64,000 bases of DNA from Hydrogenophaga sp. 2FB (GTDB taxonomy: Bacteria; Pseudomonadota; Gammaproteobacteria; Burkholderiales; Burkholderiaceae_C). The position numbers were made by a program, and so were the translations under genes. The DNA is taken from the NCBI RefSeq assembly GCF_005503365.1, contig NZ_SCML01000018.1, positions 1 to 64,000 on the forward strand. Reading direction: 5' to 3'. This document shows, one piece after another, positions 16,913 through 29,603 of this stretch (within the stretch, counting starts at the first letter, position 1; the number at the start of each line of letters is the position of its first letter). Under the pieces are notes generated by a model that worked only from the letters and a program-made list of their open reading frames with translations, did no database searches and was not told the origin of the DNA.

Positions 16913-17755
16913 TCAGGCGCGCAAGGCCATGGCGCCCGCGAGCACGGCGGCCACACCGAGCCAACGCCCGGAATTCAAGCGTTCCTTGAGCAGCAGCACG
17001 CCTAGGCCGAGCGCGAAGACGACCGAGGTTTCGCGCAGCGCCGCGACGGCGCCCACCGGCGCCACCGTCATGGCCCACACCGCGATGCCGTACGACAAGG
17101 CCGAGCAGGCACCACCGGCGAGCGCGCTGCGCCAGCGCTTGCGCGCATGCGCGACAAAAGCCGGACCGCGCCGCCACAGCATGAAGGCGGCGAACGGCAG
17201 CCCTTCGAGAAAGAACATCCAGAGCACGTAGCTGATCGCGGTGCCGGCCGAGCGCGCGCCAGCGGCGTCGACCAGCGTGTAGGCGGCGATCATCGTTGCG
17301 TTGGCGAGCGCGAACAGTGTTGCGCGGCCGGCGCCGGCGCGCCAGCCCTGGGCAAAAGCCAGGCTGACGACGCCACCGGAGATCAGCGCGATGCCCGCCC
17401 AGACCAGGCCGCTGGGCATCTCGCCGAGCGCGAAGGCGCCCACCAGCGCGACCAGCAGCGGCGCGCTGCCGCGCATGATCGGATAACCGAAGCCGAGATC
17501 GGCGTGGCGGTACGTCGCCAGCAGCGTCGCGTAGTAGCCCACATGGATCAGGTTCGACGCAATGAGAAATGGCCAGGCGGCCGGCGCGGGCAAGGGCAGC
17601 CAGAGCAGCCAGGGCGCCGCCAGCACGCTGGCGCCGAGCGTCAGCAGCGCCAGGTCGGCCGGTGCGTCGGTGCTGCGCTTGACCATCACGTTCCACGACG
17701 CGTGCAGCAGTGCCGCGAACAGCACCGCCAGCGCGACCGGCCAGGTGAGCGTCAT
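16913..17755 (-). CDS. EamA/DMT family transporter
   Basis: A 280-residue inner-membrane protein with about 10 membrane segments arranged as two EamA repeats (about 1-135 and 145-280). It starts at MTLTWPVAL (17755), directly at the first membrane helix; the longer frame runs into the upstream oxidoreductase. DMT proteins export or exchange small metabolites; in this operon it may export a nitrogen compound or aminophosphonate by-product. It lies 22 bp after the FAD oxidoreductase. Substrate unknown. Confidence 0.82.
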   Translation of the reverse strand: MTLTWPVALAVLFAALLHASWNVMVKRSTDAPADLALLTLGASVLAAPWLLWLPLPAPAAWPFLIASNLIHVGYYATLLATYRHADLGFGYPIMRGSAPLLVALVGAFALGEMPSGLVWAGIALISGGVVSLAFAQGWRAGAGRATLFALANATMIAAYTLVDAAGARSAGTAISYVLWMFFLEGLPFAAFMLWRRGPAFVAHARKRWRSALAGGACSALSYGIAVWAMTVAPVGAVAALRETSVVFALGLGVLLLKERLNSGRWLGVAAVLAGAMALRA

Positions 17756-17777
17756 GCGGCTGACGGCGGCACACGTC

Positions 17778-19175
17778 TCAAGCCTTGTCCGCCTTGCCGG
17801 CGGCGGCGGCGAAGCGCGACAGACCGACGTCGAGCGTGAGCGGCCGCCGCCCGCCATCTTCAGCGGCTTCCTTGCGACGCACCGCGTTGCGCACGATCAT
17901 CGAGCCGAGAAAGCGGATCGGTTCGGGCGGGAAACGCCCGCGCGGGCCGCTCACCAGTGGGCTGCGTGTCCATTCGTTGTCGAGGCCGAGCGCGAGCGAG
18001 GCCAGCACCTCGCCGCCCATGCGACTGGGCGCAACGCCGTTGCCCGAGTACCCGAAGCCGTAGTAGACGTCCGCCCGGCCGCGCAGCTGGCCGAAGAAGG
18101 GCAGGCCGGTCACCGAGCGGTCGGACGCGCCGTTCCAGCTGGCGGCGATCGGGATGTCGCGCAGGCCAGGCATGAAGCCGTGCAGGCGGTGCGTCAGGTC
18201 ATCGCGGTACGGCGATGGTTGGTCGAACACGGGTGCCATGCGCCCGCCGTAGGCGAAGGTATTGCCGCCCTTGCCGAGCATCAACCGGCCGTCGGCGCTG
18301 CTGCGGTAGTAGTGGACGAAGATGCGCGAATCCAGCACCGAGATGCCGCCGTCGAGACCGCTGGCGGCTAGTGCCGGCGCCGCCGGCTCGGTGATCACCA
18401 TGTCGCTGGAGACGATCGCGATGTTGCGCTCGAACTCACGGAAGGTCGATGCCATCCAGGCGTTGATCGCGATCACGACCCGATCGGCGGTCACCGTGCC
18501 GCGCGGCGTGCGCACCACCGGTGGCGAACGCTCCTCCAGCGCGAGCATCGGCGTGTGTTCGTGCAACCGCACGCCCAGCGATAGCGCGACGCGCCTCAAG
18601 CCACGTACCAACTTGCCTGGCTGCACGGTGGCCGACAGCGGCGAGAACCAGCCTTCGAGGTGGGCTGCCGAGCCGGCGCGACGCTGCAACTCCTCGGTCG
18701 GCAGGCGGTGCCAGGAGTTAATACCGCGCTCGTTCAGCGCGGCGACCACCGCGTCGGACGCGCCGACTTGCGCCGCCGAGGTGGCCGTGAACAGCGTGCC
18801 GTCGCGCCGCCATTCGCATTCAATGCCGTGCTCGATGCAGAAGGCCTCGATGTCCAGCACGGCCTGCTCCGACGCACGCACCAGACGCCGTGCCTCGGCG
18901 TCGCCGAACAGCCGCTGCAGGGTGAAGAATTTGGTCGACCAGGTCAGCGCGCAGCCGCCGTTGCGCCCGCTGGCGCCAGCGCCACAGACATCGGCCTCGA
19001 GCACGACGACGTCGAGCTCGGGGCGCTGCTGCTTGGCGCGAATCGCGGTCCACAGTCCCGTGAAACCGCCGCCGACGATGCACAGGCCAGCGCGCGTGGC
19101 GCCGTCGAATGGGGGCGCCGGTGCGGCGTCTTCGGCGGCCAACGCCTGCGCGAGCCAAAAGGGGCGTTGCGACAT
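17778..19175 (-). CDS. FAD-dependent aminophosphonate oxidoreductase (PbfC/PbfD-like candidate)
   Basis: A 465-residue flavoprotein of the DAO family. The FAD-binding glycine motif is at residues 35-40 (GGGFTG), followed by VVVLEADVCGAGASGRNGG; the C-terminal part has FGYSGNGVAPSRMGG, the second FAD contact. Homologues recur in AEP gene clusters as putative aminophosphonate oxidoreductases; published work on the PbfC and PbfD groups supports oxidation of AEP or N-alkylated AEP to phosphonoacetaldehyde. It starts 4 bp after ald. Its likely role is to feed PhnY from substrates that PhnW cannot take, such as N-methyl-AEP. Which subgroup it belongs to needs a phylogeny. Confidence 0.8.
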   Translation of the reverse strand: MSQRPFWLAQALAAEDAAPAPPFDGATRAGLCIVGGGFTGLWTAIRAKQQRPELDVVVLEADVCGAGASGRNGGCALTWSTKFFTLQRLFGDAEARRLVRASEQAVLDIEAFCIEHGIECEWRRDGTLFTATSAAQVGASDAVVAALNERGINSWHRLPTEELQRRAGSAAHLEGWFSPLSATVQPGKLVRGLRRVALSLGVRLHEHTPMLALEERSPPVVRTPRGTVTADRVVIAINAWMASTFREFERNIAIVSSDMVITEPAAPALAASGLDGGISVLDSRIFVHYYRSSADGRLMLGKGGNTFAYGGRMAPVFDQPSPYRDDLTHRLHGFMPGLRDIPIAASWNGASDRSVTGLPFFGQLRGRADVYYGFGYSGNGVAPSRMGGEVLASLALGLDNEWTRSPLVSGPRGRFPPEPIRFLGSMIVRNAVRRKEAAEDGGRRPLTLDVGLSRFAAAAGKADKA

Positions 19176-19179
19176 GGGG

Positions 19180-20298
19180 TCAGGCCGCCAGGAAGGATTG
19201 CGGCGCGTGGTAGGTGTAGTGCAAGTCGTTCGCCACCTCGCGGCAGGTGACCTTGCCGTCGGCGACGTTGAGACCGTTGCACAAATGCGGGTCGTCGCTC
19301 AGTGCCGCCTTCCAGCCCTTGTTGGCGAGCGCCAGCACGAACGGCAGGGTCGCGTTGTTGAGCGCGTAGGTCGAGGTGCGCGGCACGCCGCCTGGCATGT
19401 TGGCGACGCAGTAGTGCACCACGCCGTCGACCACATAGGTTGGCTCGGCATGCGTGGTCGCCTTGGCGGTCTCGAAGCAGCCGCCCTGGTCGATCGCCAC
19501 ATCGACCACCACCGAGCCGGGCTTCATGCGCGCGAGCAGCTCGCGCGACACCAGCTTCGGCGCCGCGGCGCCCGGGATCAGCACACCGCCGATGACGACG
19601 TCGGCCGACAGCACCTGCTCCTCGACGTTGTCGCTGTTCGAGAACATGGTCATCACGCGCGCGCCGAGCAGGCGGTCCATGCGGCGCAGCGCGTCGACGT
19701 TGCGGTCGATGACGACGACCTGCGCGCCGGTACCGACTGCCATCTGCGCGGCGTTCGAGCCGACCACGCCGGCGCCGAGGATCACGATCTTCGCCGACGC
19801 GACGCCCGGTACGCCGCCGAGCAGCATGCCGCGCCCGCCGTGCGCGCGTTCGAGGCTGTGTGCCGCAGCCTGGATCGACATGCGGCCGGCGACTTCGGAC
19901 ATCGGCGCCAGCAGCGGAAGGCCGCCGGCGTTCTGTGTCACGGTCTCGTAGGCGATGCAGAACGCGCCGCTGTCGACCAGCTCTTTGCATTGTTGCGGGT
20001 CCGGCGCGAGGTGCAGGTAGGTGAACAGCACCTGGCCGGGCCGCAGGCGGGCGCGTTCCAGCGCTTGCGGCTCCTTGACCTTGACGATCATCTCGGCGCG
20101 CGCGAACACCTCCTCGGCGCTGTCGACGATCGTGGCGCCAGCCAGCCCGTAGTCGGCATCGGCCGCGCCAATGCCGGCGCCAGCGTTGCGCTCGACGAGG
20201 GCGCCGTGACCGGCAGCGGTCAGCTCGCGCACCGACGACGGCGTCAGGCCGACGCGGTACTCGTGGTTCTTGATCTCTTTCGGGATACCGATCAGCAT
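19180..20298 (-). CDS. ald: alanine dehydrogenase
   Basis: A 372-residue NAD-dependent L-alanine dehydrogenase of normal length. It opens with [20 protein letters not shown]; the catalytic Lys is in IVKVKEPQ and the Rossmann loop is [21 protein letters not shown] with the acidic NAD contact in VIDRN. In this operon it oxidises the alanine produced by PhnW back to pyruvate, ammonium and NADH, which regenerates the amino acceptor for AEP transamination. The start at 20298 overlaps the end of the HD-oxygenase gene by 7 bp; a longer frame upstream is non-homologous. Confidence 0.95.
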   Translation of the reverse strand: MLIGIPKEIKNHEYRVGLTPSSVRELTAAGHGALVERNAGAGIGAADADYGLAGATIVDSAEEVFARAEMIVKVKEPQALERARLRPGQVLFTYLHLAPDPQQCKELVDSGAFCIAYETVTQNAGGLPLLAPMSEVAGRMSIQAAAHSLERAHGGRGMLLGGVPGVASAKIVILGAGVVGSNAAQMAVGTGAQVVVIDRNVDALRRMDRLLGARVMTMFSNSDNVEEQVLSADVVIGGVLIPGAAAPKLVSRELLARMKPGSVVVDVAIDQGGCFETAKATTHAEPTYVVDGVVHYCVANMPGGVPRTSTYALNNATLPFVLALANKGWKAALSDDPHLCNGLNVADGKVTCREVANDLHYTYHAPQSFLAA

Positions 20299-20891
20299 GG
20301 TGCAATCTCCTGTGTGAAGTCGGGTGTGGCCCGCGCGCAGCGCGCGAGCAGCGGCAGATAGTGCGCAAGGTCGGGCGTCGCGAGGCCCGCCACCTTGGCC
20401 GTGTCGTCCCACAGGCGCAGCCGCACGGCGTCCGCCGCATACGCGGTCTGGCCGAAGGCTTCTGCCTCCGCGGCGCCGTACACGCCACCTTGCAGGAGCA
20501 GGCTGCGCTGCGAGTCGGCCGACAGCGCGTCCAGATAGCCGGGCCGAACCGCGCACAGATAGCGCTTGGCCTGCACGTGCAGGCGGATGGGTTCGGTCAC
20601 GTCGCGGCCGAACAGCGGGCGCAGGCACTTTGCACCGTGGAACTGGTGCAGGTCGTCGATGCCGCGCTCGCTTGGCGACTCGCCGAGGTCGTTGACCAGG
20701 TGGCCGATGTCGTGCAGCAGCGCGGCGGCCACCAGCGGCTCGGCCGCGCCGTCGGCCTCGGCGAATGCCGCGCTCTGCAGCGCGTGCTCGAGCTGCGTCA
20801 CCGGCTCACCGCTGTAGGCGCGGTGACCGAGCCGATCGAACAGCGTTTCGATCCACCGCAGGCCGTCCTCGGTCGAGCGAAAGGTCACCAT
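20292..20891 (-). CDS. phosphonate-degradation HD-domain oxygenase (PhnZ-like)
   Basis: A 199-residue HD-domain protein resembling the mixed-valent di-iron oxygenase PhnZ, which cleaves (R)-1-hydroxy-AEP to glycine and phosphate. Likely iron ligands are His36, His60-Asp61 (LLHDIGH), His85 and His105; the PhnZ-type substrate-gating pair Tyr26 and Glu29 is present in AYSGEPVTQLEH, and Lys109 in QAKRYL could hold the phosphonate. The usual partner, a 2-oxoglutarate AEP hydroxylase, is missing from the operon. It overlaps the phnY stop by 7 bp, which fixes the start at 20891; the longer frame is the antisense-like run into phnY. Its actual substrate here is uncertain. Confidence 0.82.
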   Translation of the reverse strand: MVTFRSTEDGLRWIETLFDRLGHRAYSGEPVTQLEHALQSAAFAEADGAAEPLVAAALLHDIGHLVNDLGESPSERGIDDLHQFHGAKCLRPLFGRDVTEPIRLHVQAKRYLCAVRPGYLDALSADSQRSLLLQGGVYGAAEAEAFGQTAYAADAVRLRLWDDTAKVAGLATPDLAHYLPLLARCARATPDFTQEIAPC

Positions 20892-22333
20892 GGCAGCGAA
20901 TAGGTCTTGGTGTTGCAGAAGCTCTTCATCGCCTCGAGCACGCCTTCCTTGTAGCCCAGGCCCGAGTCCTTGATACCGCCGAACGGGGTCATCTCCAGGC
21001 GGTAGCCCGGCACCTCGCGCACGTTGACGCTGCCGACATGCAGTTCCTGGATCACACGGGTGATGATGTCGAGCCGGTTCGTGCACAGCGACGACGACAG
21101 ACCATAGGCCGTGCCGTTGACGATGCGGATCGCTTCGTCGAGGTCCTTGAAGCGGATCACCGGCGACACCGGCCCAAAGGTTTCTTCGTGCACCACCGTC
21201 ATCTCAGGCTTCACGTGGTCGAGCACCGTCGGTGAGTAGAGCGCGCCGCGTCGAACGTTGCCCACCAACAGCTTGGCGCCGTCGGCGATCGCTTCGTTGA
21301 CCACCGCCTCGAAGCGGATGGCGGCCGCCTCGTCGATCACCGTGCCCATGTCCGTCTTCGGGTCGAGCGGGTCGCCGTACCGGATTGCTTTTGTTTTTTC
21401 CACCAGCAGCTCGACGAAACGGTCGGCGACCTTCTCGTGCACCAGGATGCGCTTGACCGCGGTGCAGCGCTGGCCCGAGTTCTTGTACGAGCCGGCGGCG
21501 GCCAGCGTGGCGGCTTCCTCAAGATCGGCGTCGTCCATGACGATGATCGGGTCGTTACCGCCCAGCTCCAGGATCTGGCGCTTGTAGACCGCCTTGGCGG
21601 CGATGTACTTGCCGATCGCGACGCCGCCGGTGAAGGTGACGAGGTCGACATCGGGGCTGGTCAGCAGCTCGTCGGCGATCTCGGCCGGGTCGCCGGTGAG
21701 CACCGACAGCATCTGCGGCGGCAGGCCGGCCTCATACAGGATGTCGGCCAACGCATAGGCGGCCAGCGGCGTCTTCTCGCTCGGTTTGAGCACGATCCGG
21801 TTGTTCGTCGCCACCGCCGGTGCCACCTTGTGGATCACCTGGTTCAACGGATGGTTGAACGGGGTGATCGCGGTGATCGCGCCGAGCAGCGGTTCCTTCA
21901 AGGTGTACACCTTGCGGCTCTTGCCATGCGCGGTGAGGTCGCAGGAAAACACCTGGCCGTCGTCCACCAGCGCCTGGTTGGCGGCGAACAGCAGCACGTC
22001 GGACGCGCGGCCGACTTCGTAGGTCGAATCCTTCAGGCACAGGCCGGATTCGAGCGTGATCAGGTGAGCGATCTCGTCGCGCCGTGACGCGACGATCTCG
22101 CCCGCCTTCATCAGGATGCGATAGCGGTCGTGCCGCGTGAGCCTGGAACGGTAGTCGCGCGCGATGCGCAGCGCGCGCTTGACGTCCTCGAGCGTCGCCT
22201 TCGGCACCGTGGCGACGAGTTCGCCGGTGTACGGATGGTGGATTTCGATGACGCGGTCGCGGGCGACCTTCTCCCCGGCGATGCGCAGCGATTCGTGGAT
22301 CACGGAACGGGACGGTGCAAGAACGGCGGACAT
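20885..22333 (-). CDS. phnY: phosphonoacetaldehyde dehydrogenase
   Basis: A 482-residue aldehyde dehydrogenase that oxidises phosphonoacetaldehyde to phosphonoacetate with NAD. The catalytic Cys290 lies in NSGQRCTAV, the general-base Glu in LELGGND, and the oxyanion Asn in TPFNHPLN. Position 290 agrees with the catalytic Cys of the characterised Sinorhizobium enzyme (about 291). The gene stands between phnA (20 bp upstream) and the HD oxygenase, as expected for the PhnW-PhnY-PhnA route. This PhnY should not be confused with the unrelated AEP hydroxylase of the same name. Confidence 0.93.
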   Translation of the reverse strand: MSAVLAPSRSVIHESLRIAGEKVARDRVIEIHHPYTGELVATVPKATLEDVKRALRIARDYRSRLTRHDRYRILMKAGEIVASRRDEIAHLITLESGLCLKDSTYEVGRASDVLLFAANQALVDDGQVFSCDLTAHGKSRKVYTLKEPLLGAITAITPFNHPLNQVIHKVAPAVATNNRIVLKPSEKTPLAAYALADILYEAGLPPQMLSVLTGDPAEIADELLTSPDVDLVTFTGGVAIGKYIAAKAVYKRQILELGGNDPIIVMDDADLEEAATLAAAGSYKNSGQRCTAVKRILVHEKVADRFVELLVEKTKAIRYGDPLDPKTDMGTVIDEAAAIRFEAVVNEAIADGAKLLVGNVRRGALYSPTVLDHVKPEMTVVHEETFGPVSPVIRFKDLDEAIRIVNGTAYGLSSSLCTNRLDIITRVIQELHVGSVNVREVPGYRLEMTPFGGIKDSGLGYKEGVLEAMKSFCNTKTYSLPW

Positions 22334-22353
22334 GGGTGAATGCTCCTGGGAGT

Positions 22354-24337
<1,984 letters not shown>

Positions 24338-24366
24338 GTCTTCATTGAAGCATGCAAAGCGCAAAT

Positions 24367-24388
24367 TGTCAACAGTTTGCAGTTGACA
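24367..24388. promoter_or_regulatory. GntR operator palindrome holding both divergent -35 boxes
   Basis: TGTCAAC (24367-24373) and GTTGACA (24382-24388) are a perfect 7-8-7 inverted repeat. The right arm contains TTGACA (24383-24388), which with 17 bp and TACATT (24406-24411) makes a strong promoter toward the binding-protein gene. The left arm contains TTGACA on the minus strand, with TTCAAT 17 bp further as a weaker -10 toward the GntR gene. Binding here would block both promoters at once. Confidence 0.7.
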
Positions 24389-24411
24389 GTCGGCATTCAG
24401 CGATCTACATT
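24383..24411 (+). promoter_or_regulatory. sigma-70 promoter of the AEP importer operon
   Basis: TTGACA (24383-24388), a 17-bp spacer and TACATT (24406-24411) closely match the consensus. The start codon of the binding-protein gene follows at 24458 behind the ribosome binding site CCAGGAG. The -35 box overlaps the GntR palindrome. Confidence 0.65.
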
Positions 24412-24457
24412 TGCGACACCGATGCTTCGAACGTCGGATCAACCCCAGGAGACATCG

Positions 24458-25480
24458 ATGAAACATTTGCTGATTCGCGTTCTTTCCGGCGTCATCGCCG
24501 CGGCTGGTCTGGCGAGCACCGCCACCGCCGCCACCAACCTGCTGGTCTACACGGCTCTCGAAACCGACCAGCTCAAGGCCTACAAGGAGGGCTTCGAGAA
24601 GGCGAACCCCGACATCACGATCAAGTGGGTGCGGGACTCGACGGGTGTCATAACCGCCAAGCTGATGGCCGAGAAGGCCAATCCGCAGGCCGATGTGGTG
24701 ATGGGTGTGGCCGCAAGCAGCCTGGCCATCCTGAAAGACGAGAAGATGCTGGCGGAGTACGAGCCCAAGGGCTTCAAGGACCTCAACCCGAAGTACTCCG
24801 ACGCCAGCAAGCCGCCAAGCTGGGTCGGCATGGATGTCTGGGGTGCGACGGTTTGCTTCAACACGGTCGAAGCGCAGAAGCGCGGCCTGCCCAAGCCCGA
24901 GGCCTGGAAAGACCTGGCGAAGCCGATTTACAAAGGCCAGATCACCATGCCCCACCCGGCGTCGTCGGGCACCGGTTACTTCGACGTCACCGCGTGGCTG
25001 CAGCTGTACGGCGAAGCCGAAGGCTGGAAGTTCATGGACGCACTGCACGAGAACATTGCGCAGTACACGCATTCAGGCTCCAAGCCGTGCCGCCAGGCTG
25101 GCGCCGGTGAGTTCGTCATCGGCATCTCGCTCGATACCCGCGCGGTACAGGTCAAGTCCACGGGCGCGCCGATCGACATCATCTTCCCCAAGGAAGGGCT
25201 GGGCTGGGACATCGAGGCGACCGCCGTCATGAAGACCTCGAAGAACATGGACGCGGCGAAGAAGCTCGCCGACTGGTCGGCCAGCAAGGAAGCCAACGAG
25301 CTGTACCAGAAGAACTTCGCGATCGTCTTGCACAAGGACGTGCACAAGCCCAATCCCGCAATGCCGGCCAACTACGAGCAGATGCTGGTGAAGAACGACT
25401 TTGGCTGGTCCGCGAAGAACCGCGAGACCATCCTGACCGAGTGGAACAAGCGCTACAACGCCAAGTCCGAACCGAAGTAA
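24458..25480 (+). CDS. 2-aminoethylphosphonate ABC transporter, substrate-binding protein (PhnS type)
   Basis: A 340-residue periplasmic protein with a signal peptide (residues 1-24, ending TATAA). The mature part opens TNLLVYTALETDQLKAYKEGFEK, the style of the iron/AEP class of binding proteins. Later landmarks are WVGMDVWGATVCFNT and MPHPASSGTGYFDV. It delivers AEP to the downstream ATPase and fused permease. The start at 24458 follows AGGAG and places the signal peptide at the N-terminus. It is the first gene of the plus-strand arm. Confidence 0.9.
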   Translation: MKHLLIRVLSGVIAAAGLASTATAATNLLVYTALETDQLKAYKEGFEKANPDITIKWVRDSTGVITAKLMAEKANPQADVVMGVAASSLAILKDEKMLAEYEPKGFKDLNPKYSDASKPPSWVGMDVWGATVCFNTVEAQKRGLPKPEAWKDLAKPIYKGQITMPHPASSGTGYFDVTAWLQLYGEAEGWKFMDALHENIAQYTHSGSKPCRQAGAGEFVIGISLDTRAVQVKSTGAPIDIIFPKEGLGWDIEATAVMKTSKNMDAAKKLADWSASKEANELYQKNFAIVLHKDVHKPNPAMPANYEQMLVKNDFGWSAKNRETILTEWNKRYNAKSEPK

Positions 25481-25531
25481 ATCGAGCAGCGAGGCGCGGC
25501 AACCACCGCCGCGCCCCTTCAAGGGGATCTT

Positions 25532-26682
<1,151 letters not shown>

Positions 26683-26686
<4 letters not shown>

Positions 26687-28407
26687 GCACCGCCGCCAGT
26701 CTGCCCGCGCCACGCGGCACGCCGAGCCTGCGGCTGTCGCGCGACGACCTGATCGCGCGCGGGGTGCTGCTCGCGGTGGTGGCTTTCCTGGTCGTGTTTC
26801 TGCTTGCGCCGATGGTGGCCATCTTCCTGCGCGCGGTGCAGGACAACAACGGCAACTTCATCGGCTTCGTGCACTTTGCCACTTACCTGAAAACGCCGGC
26901 GCTGCTCAGCGCGATCTGGAACTCGGTCTGGGTCGCCGCCACCGTGGTGCTGATCTCGTTGCCGATGGCCTTCATCTTTGCCTATGCGCTGACGCGCAGC
27001 TGCGCACCGCTGAAGGGCACGTTCCGGTTGATCGCGCTGATTCCGCTGCTGGCGCCGTCGCTGCTGTCGGCGATCGCCTTCATCCAGTGGTTCGGCAACC
27101 AGGGCGTGTTGAAGCCGCTGCTGGGCTGGTTCGGCCTGAGCACCATCTACGGCGCGCCCGGCGTCATCATCTCGGAGGTTTACAACACCTTCCCGCACGC
27201 GCTGATGATCCTGCTGACCGCGCTGTCGCTGGCGGACGGCCGGCTCTACGAAGCGGCCGACTCGCTCGGCACCTCCACGCTGCGCAAGTTCTTCACCATC
27301 ACCTTGCCGTCCTGCAAGTACGGCCTGATCAGCGCGGGCACCGTCGTTTTCACCTACGTGATCAGCGACTTCGGCGCGCCCAAGGTGATCGGCGGCAACT
27401 TCAACGTGCTGGCGGTCGATGTCTACCAGCAGGTCGTGGGCCAGCAGAATTTCGGCCGCGGCGCGGTGGTCGGGCTGCTGCTGCTGATCCCGTCGATCTT
27501 CTCGTTCGTGATCGACTCGCGCGTGCGCCGCAAGCTGCGGGCGCAGCTGTCGGCGAGGTCGGTGCCGTATGCGCCGAAAGCCCACCGCACTTTCGACGCG
27601 CTGATGACGGCGTACTGCGTGCTCGTCTGCGTGCTGCTGCTGTCGGTCGTCGGCATGGCGCTGTGGACTTCGTTCATCAAGCTCTGGCCGTACGACCTGT
27701 CGCTGACCCTGCACCACTACAAGTTCGCCTTGATTGAAAGCGACCTGGCATCCGCCTACACCAACAGCGTGAAGCTCGGCGCCTACGCGGCGGTGTTCGG
27801 ATCGCTGACCGTGTTCATCGGCGCCTACCTGATGGAGAAGACGCGCGGCCTGGAATTGGCACGCCCGCTGATCCACCTGCTGGCGATGCTGTCGATGGCG
27901 GTGCCGGGGCTGGTGCTGGGCCTGGGTTACATCATGTTCTTCAACCACCCGGACAACCCGCTGAACTTCCTCTACGCGACGATGCCGATCCTGGTGCTGT
28001 CGGTGATCATTCACTACTACACCTCGAGCCACCTGACGGCGGTGACGGCGCTCAAGCAGATCGACAACGAGTTCGAGGCCGTGTCGGCGTCGCTGAAGGT
28101 GCCGTTCTACAAGACCTTCTTCCGCGTCACCTTGCCGGTGTGCCTGCCGGCGGTGCTCGACATCGCGCGCTACTTCTTCGTCGTCTCGCTGGCGAGTTTG
28201 TCCGGTGTCGTGTTTCTGTATTCGCCCGACACCGTGCTCGCCTCGGTGGCGATCATGAACCTCGATGGGGCCGGCGAGATCGGCCCGGCCGCCGCGCTCG
28301 CGAGCCTGATCGTGCTCACCTCCGTCGCGGTGTGCCTGTTGTATTCGCTCGCGACCCGCGTGCTGCTGCTGAAGACACAAGCCTGGCGTTCCGCCGGGCG
28401 CCGCTGA
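26683..28407 (+). CDS. 2-aminoethylphosphonate ABC transporter, fused permease
   Basis: A 574-residue inner-membrane protein with two tandem permease domains (about residues 75-290 and 365-565), roughly 12 membrane segments in all. The ATPase-docking loops are recognisable as YEAADSLGTSTLRKFFTITLP and FEAVSASLKVPFYKTFFRVTLP. Salmonella uses two separate permeases (PhnU, PhnV); this type has them fused. The start overlaps the ATPase stop (ATGA), which suggests translational coupling. phnW follows 36 bp later. Confidence 0.9.
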
Positions 28408-28443
28408 TCCCTGAATCGACAAACCACCTTCTGGAGACCTTCG

Positions 28444-29559
28444 ATGACCACCCCTGCGTTCCTCCTCACCCCCGGCCCACTCACCATCTCCGCGCGCACC
28501 AAGCAGAGCATGCTGCGCGACTGGGGATCGTGGGACAGCGATTTCAACGCCATCACGGCGCGCCTCCGCGAAGGGCTTCTCGCCATCGTGCACGGCGAGG
28601 GCACGCACGAATGCGTGCCGATGCAGGGCAGCGGCACCTTCTCGGTCGAAGCGGCGATCGGCACGCTGGTGCCACGCGTCGAAGGCCACGTGCTGGTGCC
28701 GAGCAACGGCGCGTACTGCCAGCGCATCGCGAAGATCTGCAAGGTGCTCGGCCGCAAGGTCACGACGATCGACTATGCCGAGGATGCGCAGGTCCGCGCC
28801 GAGGATGTCGACCGCGCGCTGCAACAGGATCCGTCGATCACCCACGTCGCGCTGGTGCATTGCGAGACCAGCACCGGCATCCTGAACCCGCTGCACGACA
28901 TCGCGCTGGTCGTCGCGCGCCATGGCAAGGGCTTGATCATCGACGCGATGAGCAGCTTCGGCGCGATCGAGATCGACGCGCGCAAGACGCCGTTCGACGC
29001 GGTGGTTGCCGCGTCCGGCAAATGCCTCGAAGGCCCGCCGGGCATGGGCTTCGTGATCGTGCGGCGCGAACCACTGCAGCGCAGCGAGGGCAACGCCCAC
29101 TCGCTGGCGATGGACCTGTACGACCAGTGGGTCTACATGAACCGGACCACGCAATGGCGCTTCACGCCGCCCACGCATATCGTGGCGGCCTTCGACGCGG
29201 CACTGGCGCAGTACGTGGAGGAAGGCGGTCTCGCGGCGCGCGGTGCGCGCTACGCGCAGAACTGCCGCGAGCTGATCGACGGTCTGGCGGCGCTGGGACT
29301 GAAAAGCTTTCTCAGGCCCGAGATCCAGGCGCCCATCATCGTCACGTTCCACGCGCCAACGAACCCGCGGTACGCGTTCAAGCCGTTCTACGAGGCGGTG
29401 AAGGCGCGCGGCTACATCCTTTACCCCGGCAAGCTGACGACGCTCGAGACGTTCCGTGTCGGCTGCATGGGCCAGCTCGGGCCGCGCGGCATGGGCGGTG
29501 CCGTGGAGGCGGTGGGTGAGGTGCTGCGCGAGCTTGAGCTGTCGACCGTGCCGGCATAA
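28444..29559 (+). CDS. phnW: 2-aminoethylphosphonate-pyruvate transaminase
   Basis: A 371-residue class V PLP aminotransferase that moves the amino group of AEP to pyruvate, giving phosphonoacetaldehyde and L-alanine. It opens with [25 protein letters not shown]; the PLP lysine is Lys193 in [10 protein letters not shown], close to Lys194 of the Salmonella enzyme, and the cofactor Asp is in [15 protein letters not shown] ribosome binding site precedes the ATG. It is the first catabolic step and shares a transcript with the importer; the next steps (phnY, phnA, ald) are on the divergent operon. Confidence 0.95.
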   Translation: MTTPAFLLTPGPLTISARTKQSMLRDWGSWDSDFNAITARLREGLLAIVHGEGTHECVPMQGSGTFSVEAAIGTLVPRVEGHVLVPSNGAYCQRIAKICKVLGRKVTTIDYAEDAQVRAEDVDRALQQDPSITHVALVHCETSTGILNPLHDIALVVARHGKGLIIDAMSSFGAIEIDARKTPFDAVVAASGKCLEGPPGMGFVIVRREPLQRSEGNAHSLAMDLYDQWVYMNRTTQWRFTPPTHIVAAFDAALAQYVEEGGLAARGARYAQNCRELIDGLAALGLKSFLRPEIQAPIIVTFHAPTNPRYAFKPFYEAVKARGYILYPGKLTTLETFRVGCMGQLGPRGMGGAVEAVGEVLRELELSTVPA

Positions 29560-29603
29560 CCGACGGCTTGAGGATTGCGGCGGCGCTGTGTTTCCTGCAC
29601 AGC

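Noticed and set aside
29585..29603. GCTGTG-TTTCCTG-CACAGC hairpin between phnW and the LysR gene as a terminator
   Set aside because: The 6-bp stem has no T-run on either strand, so termination cannot be claimed.
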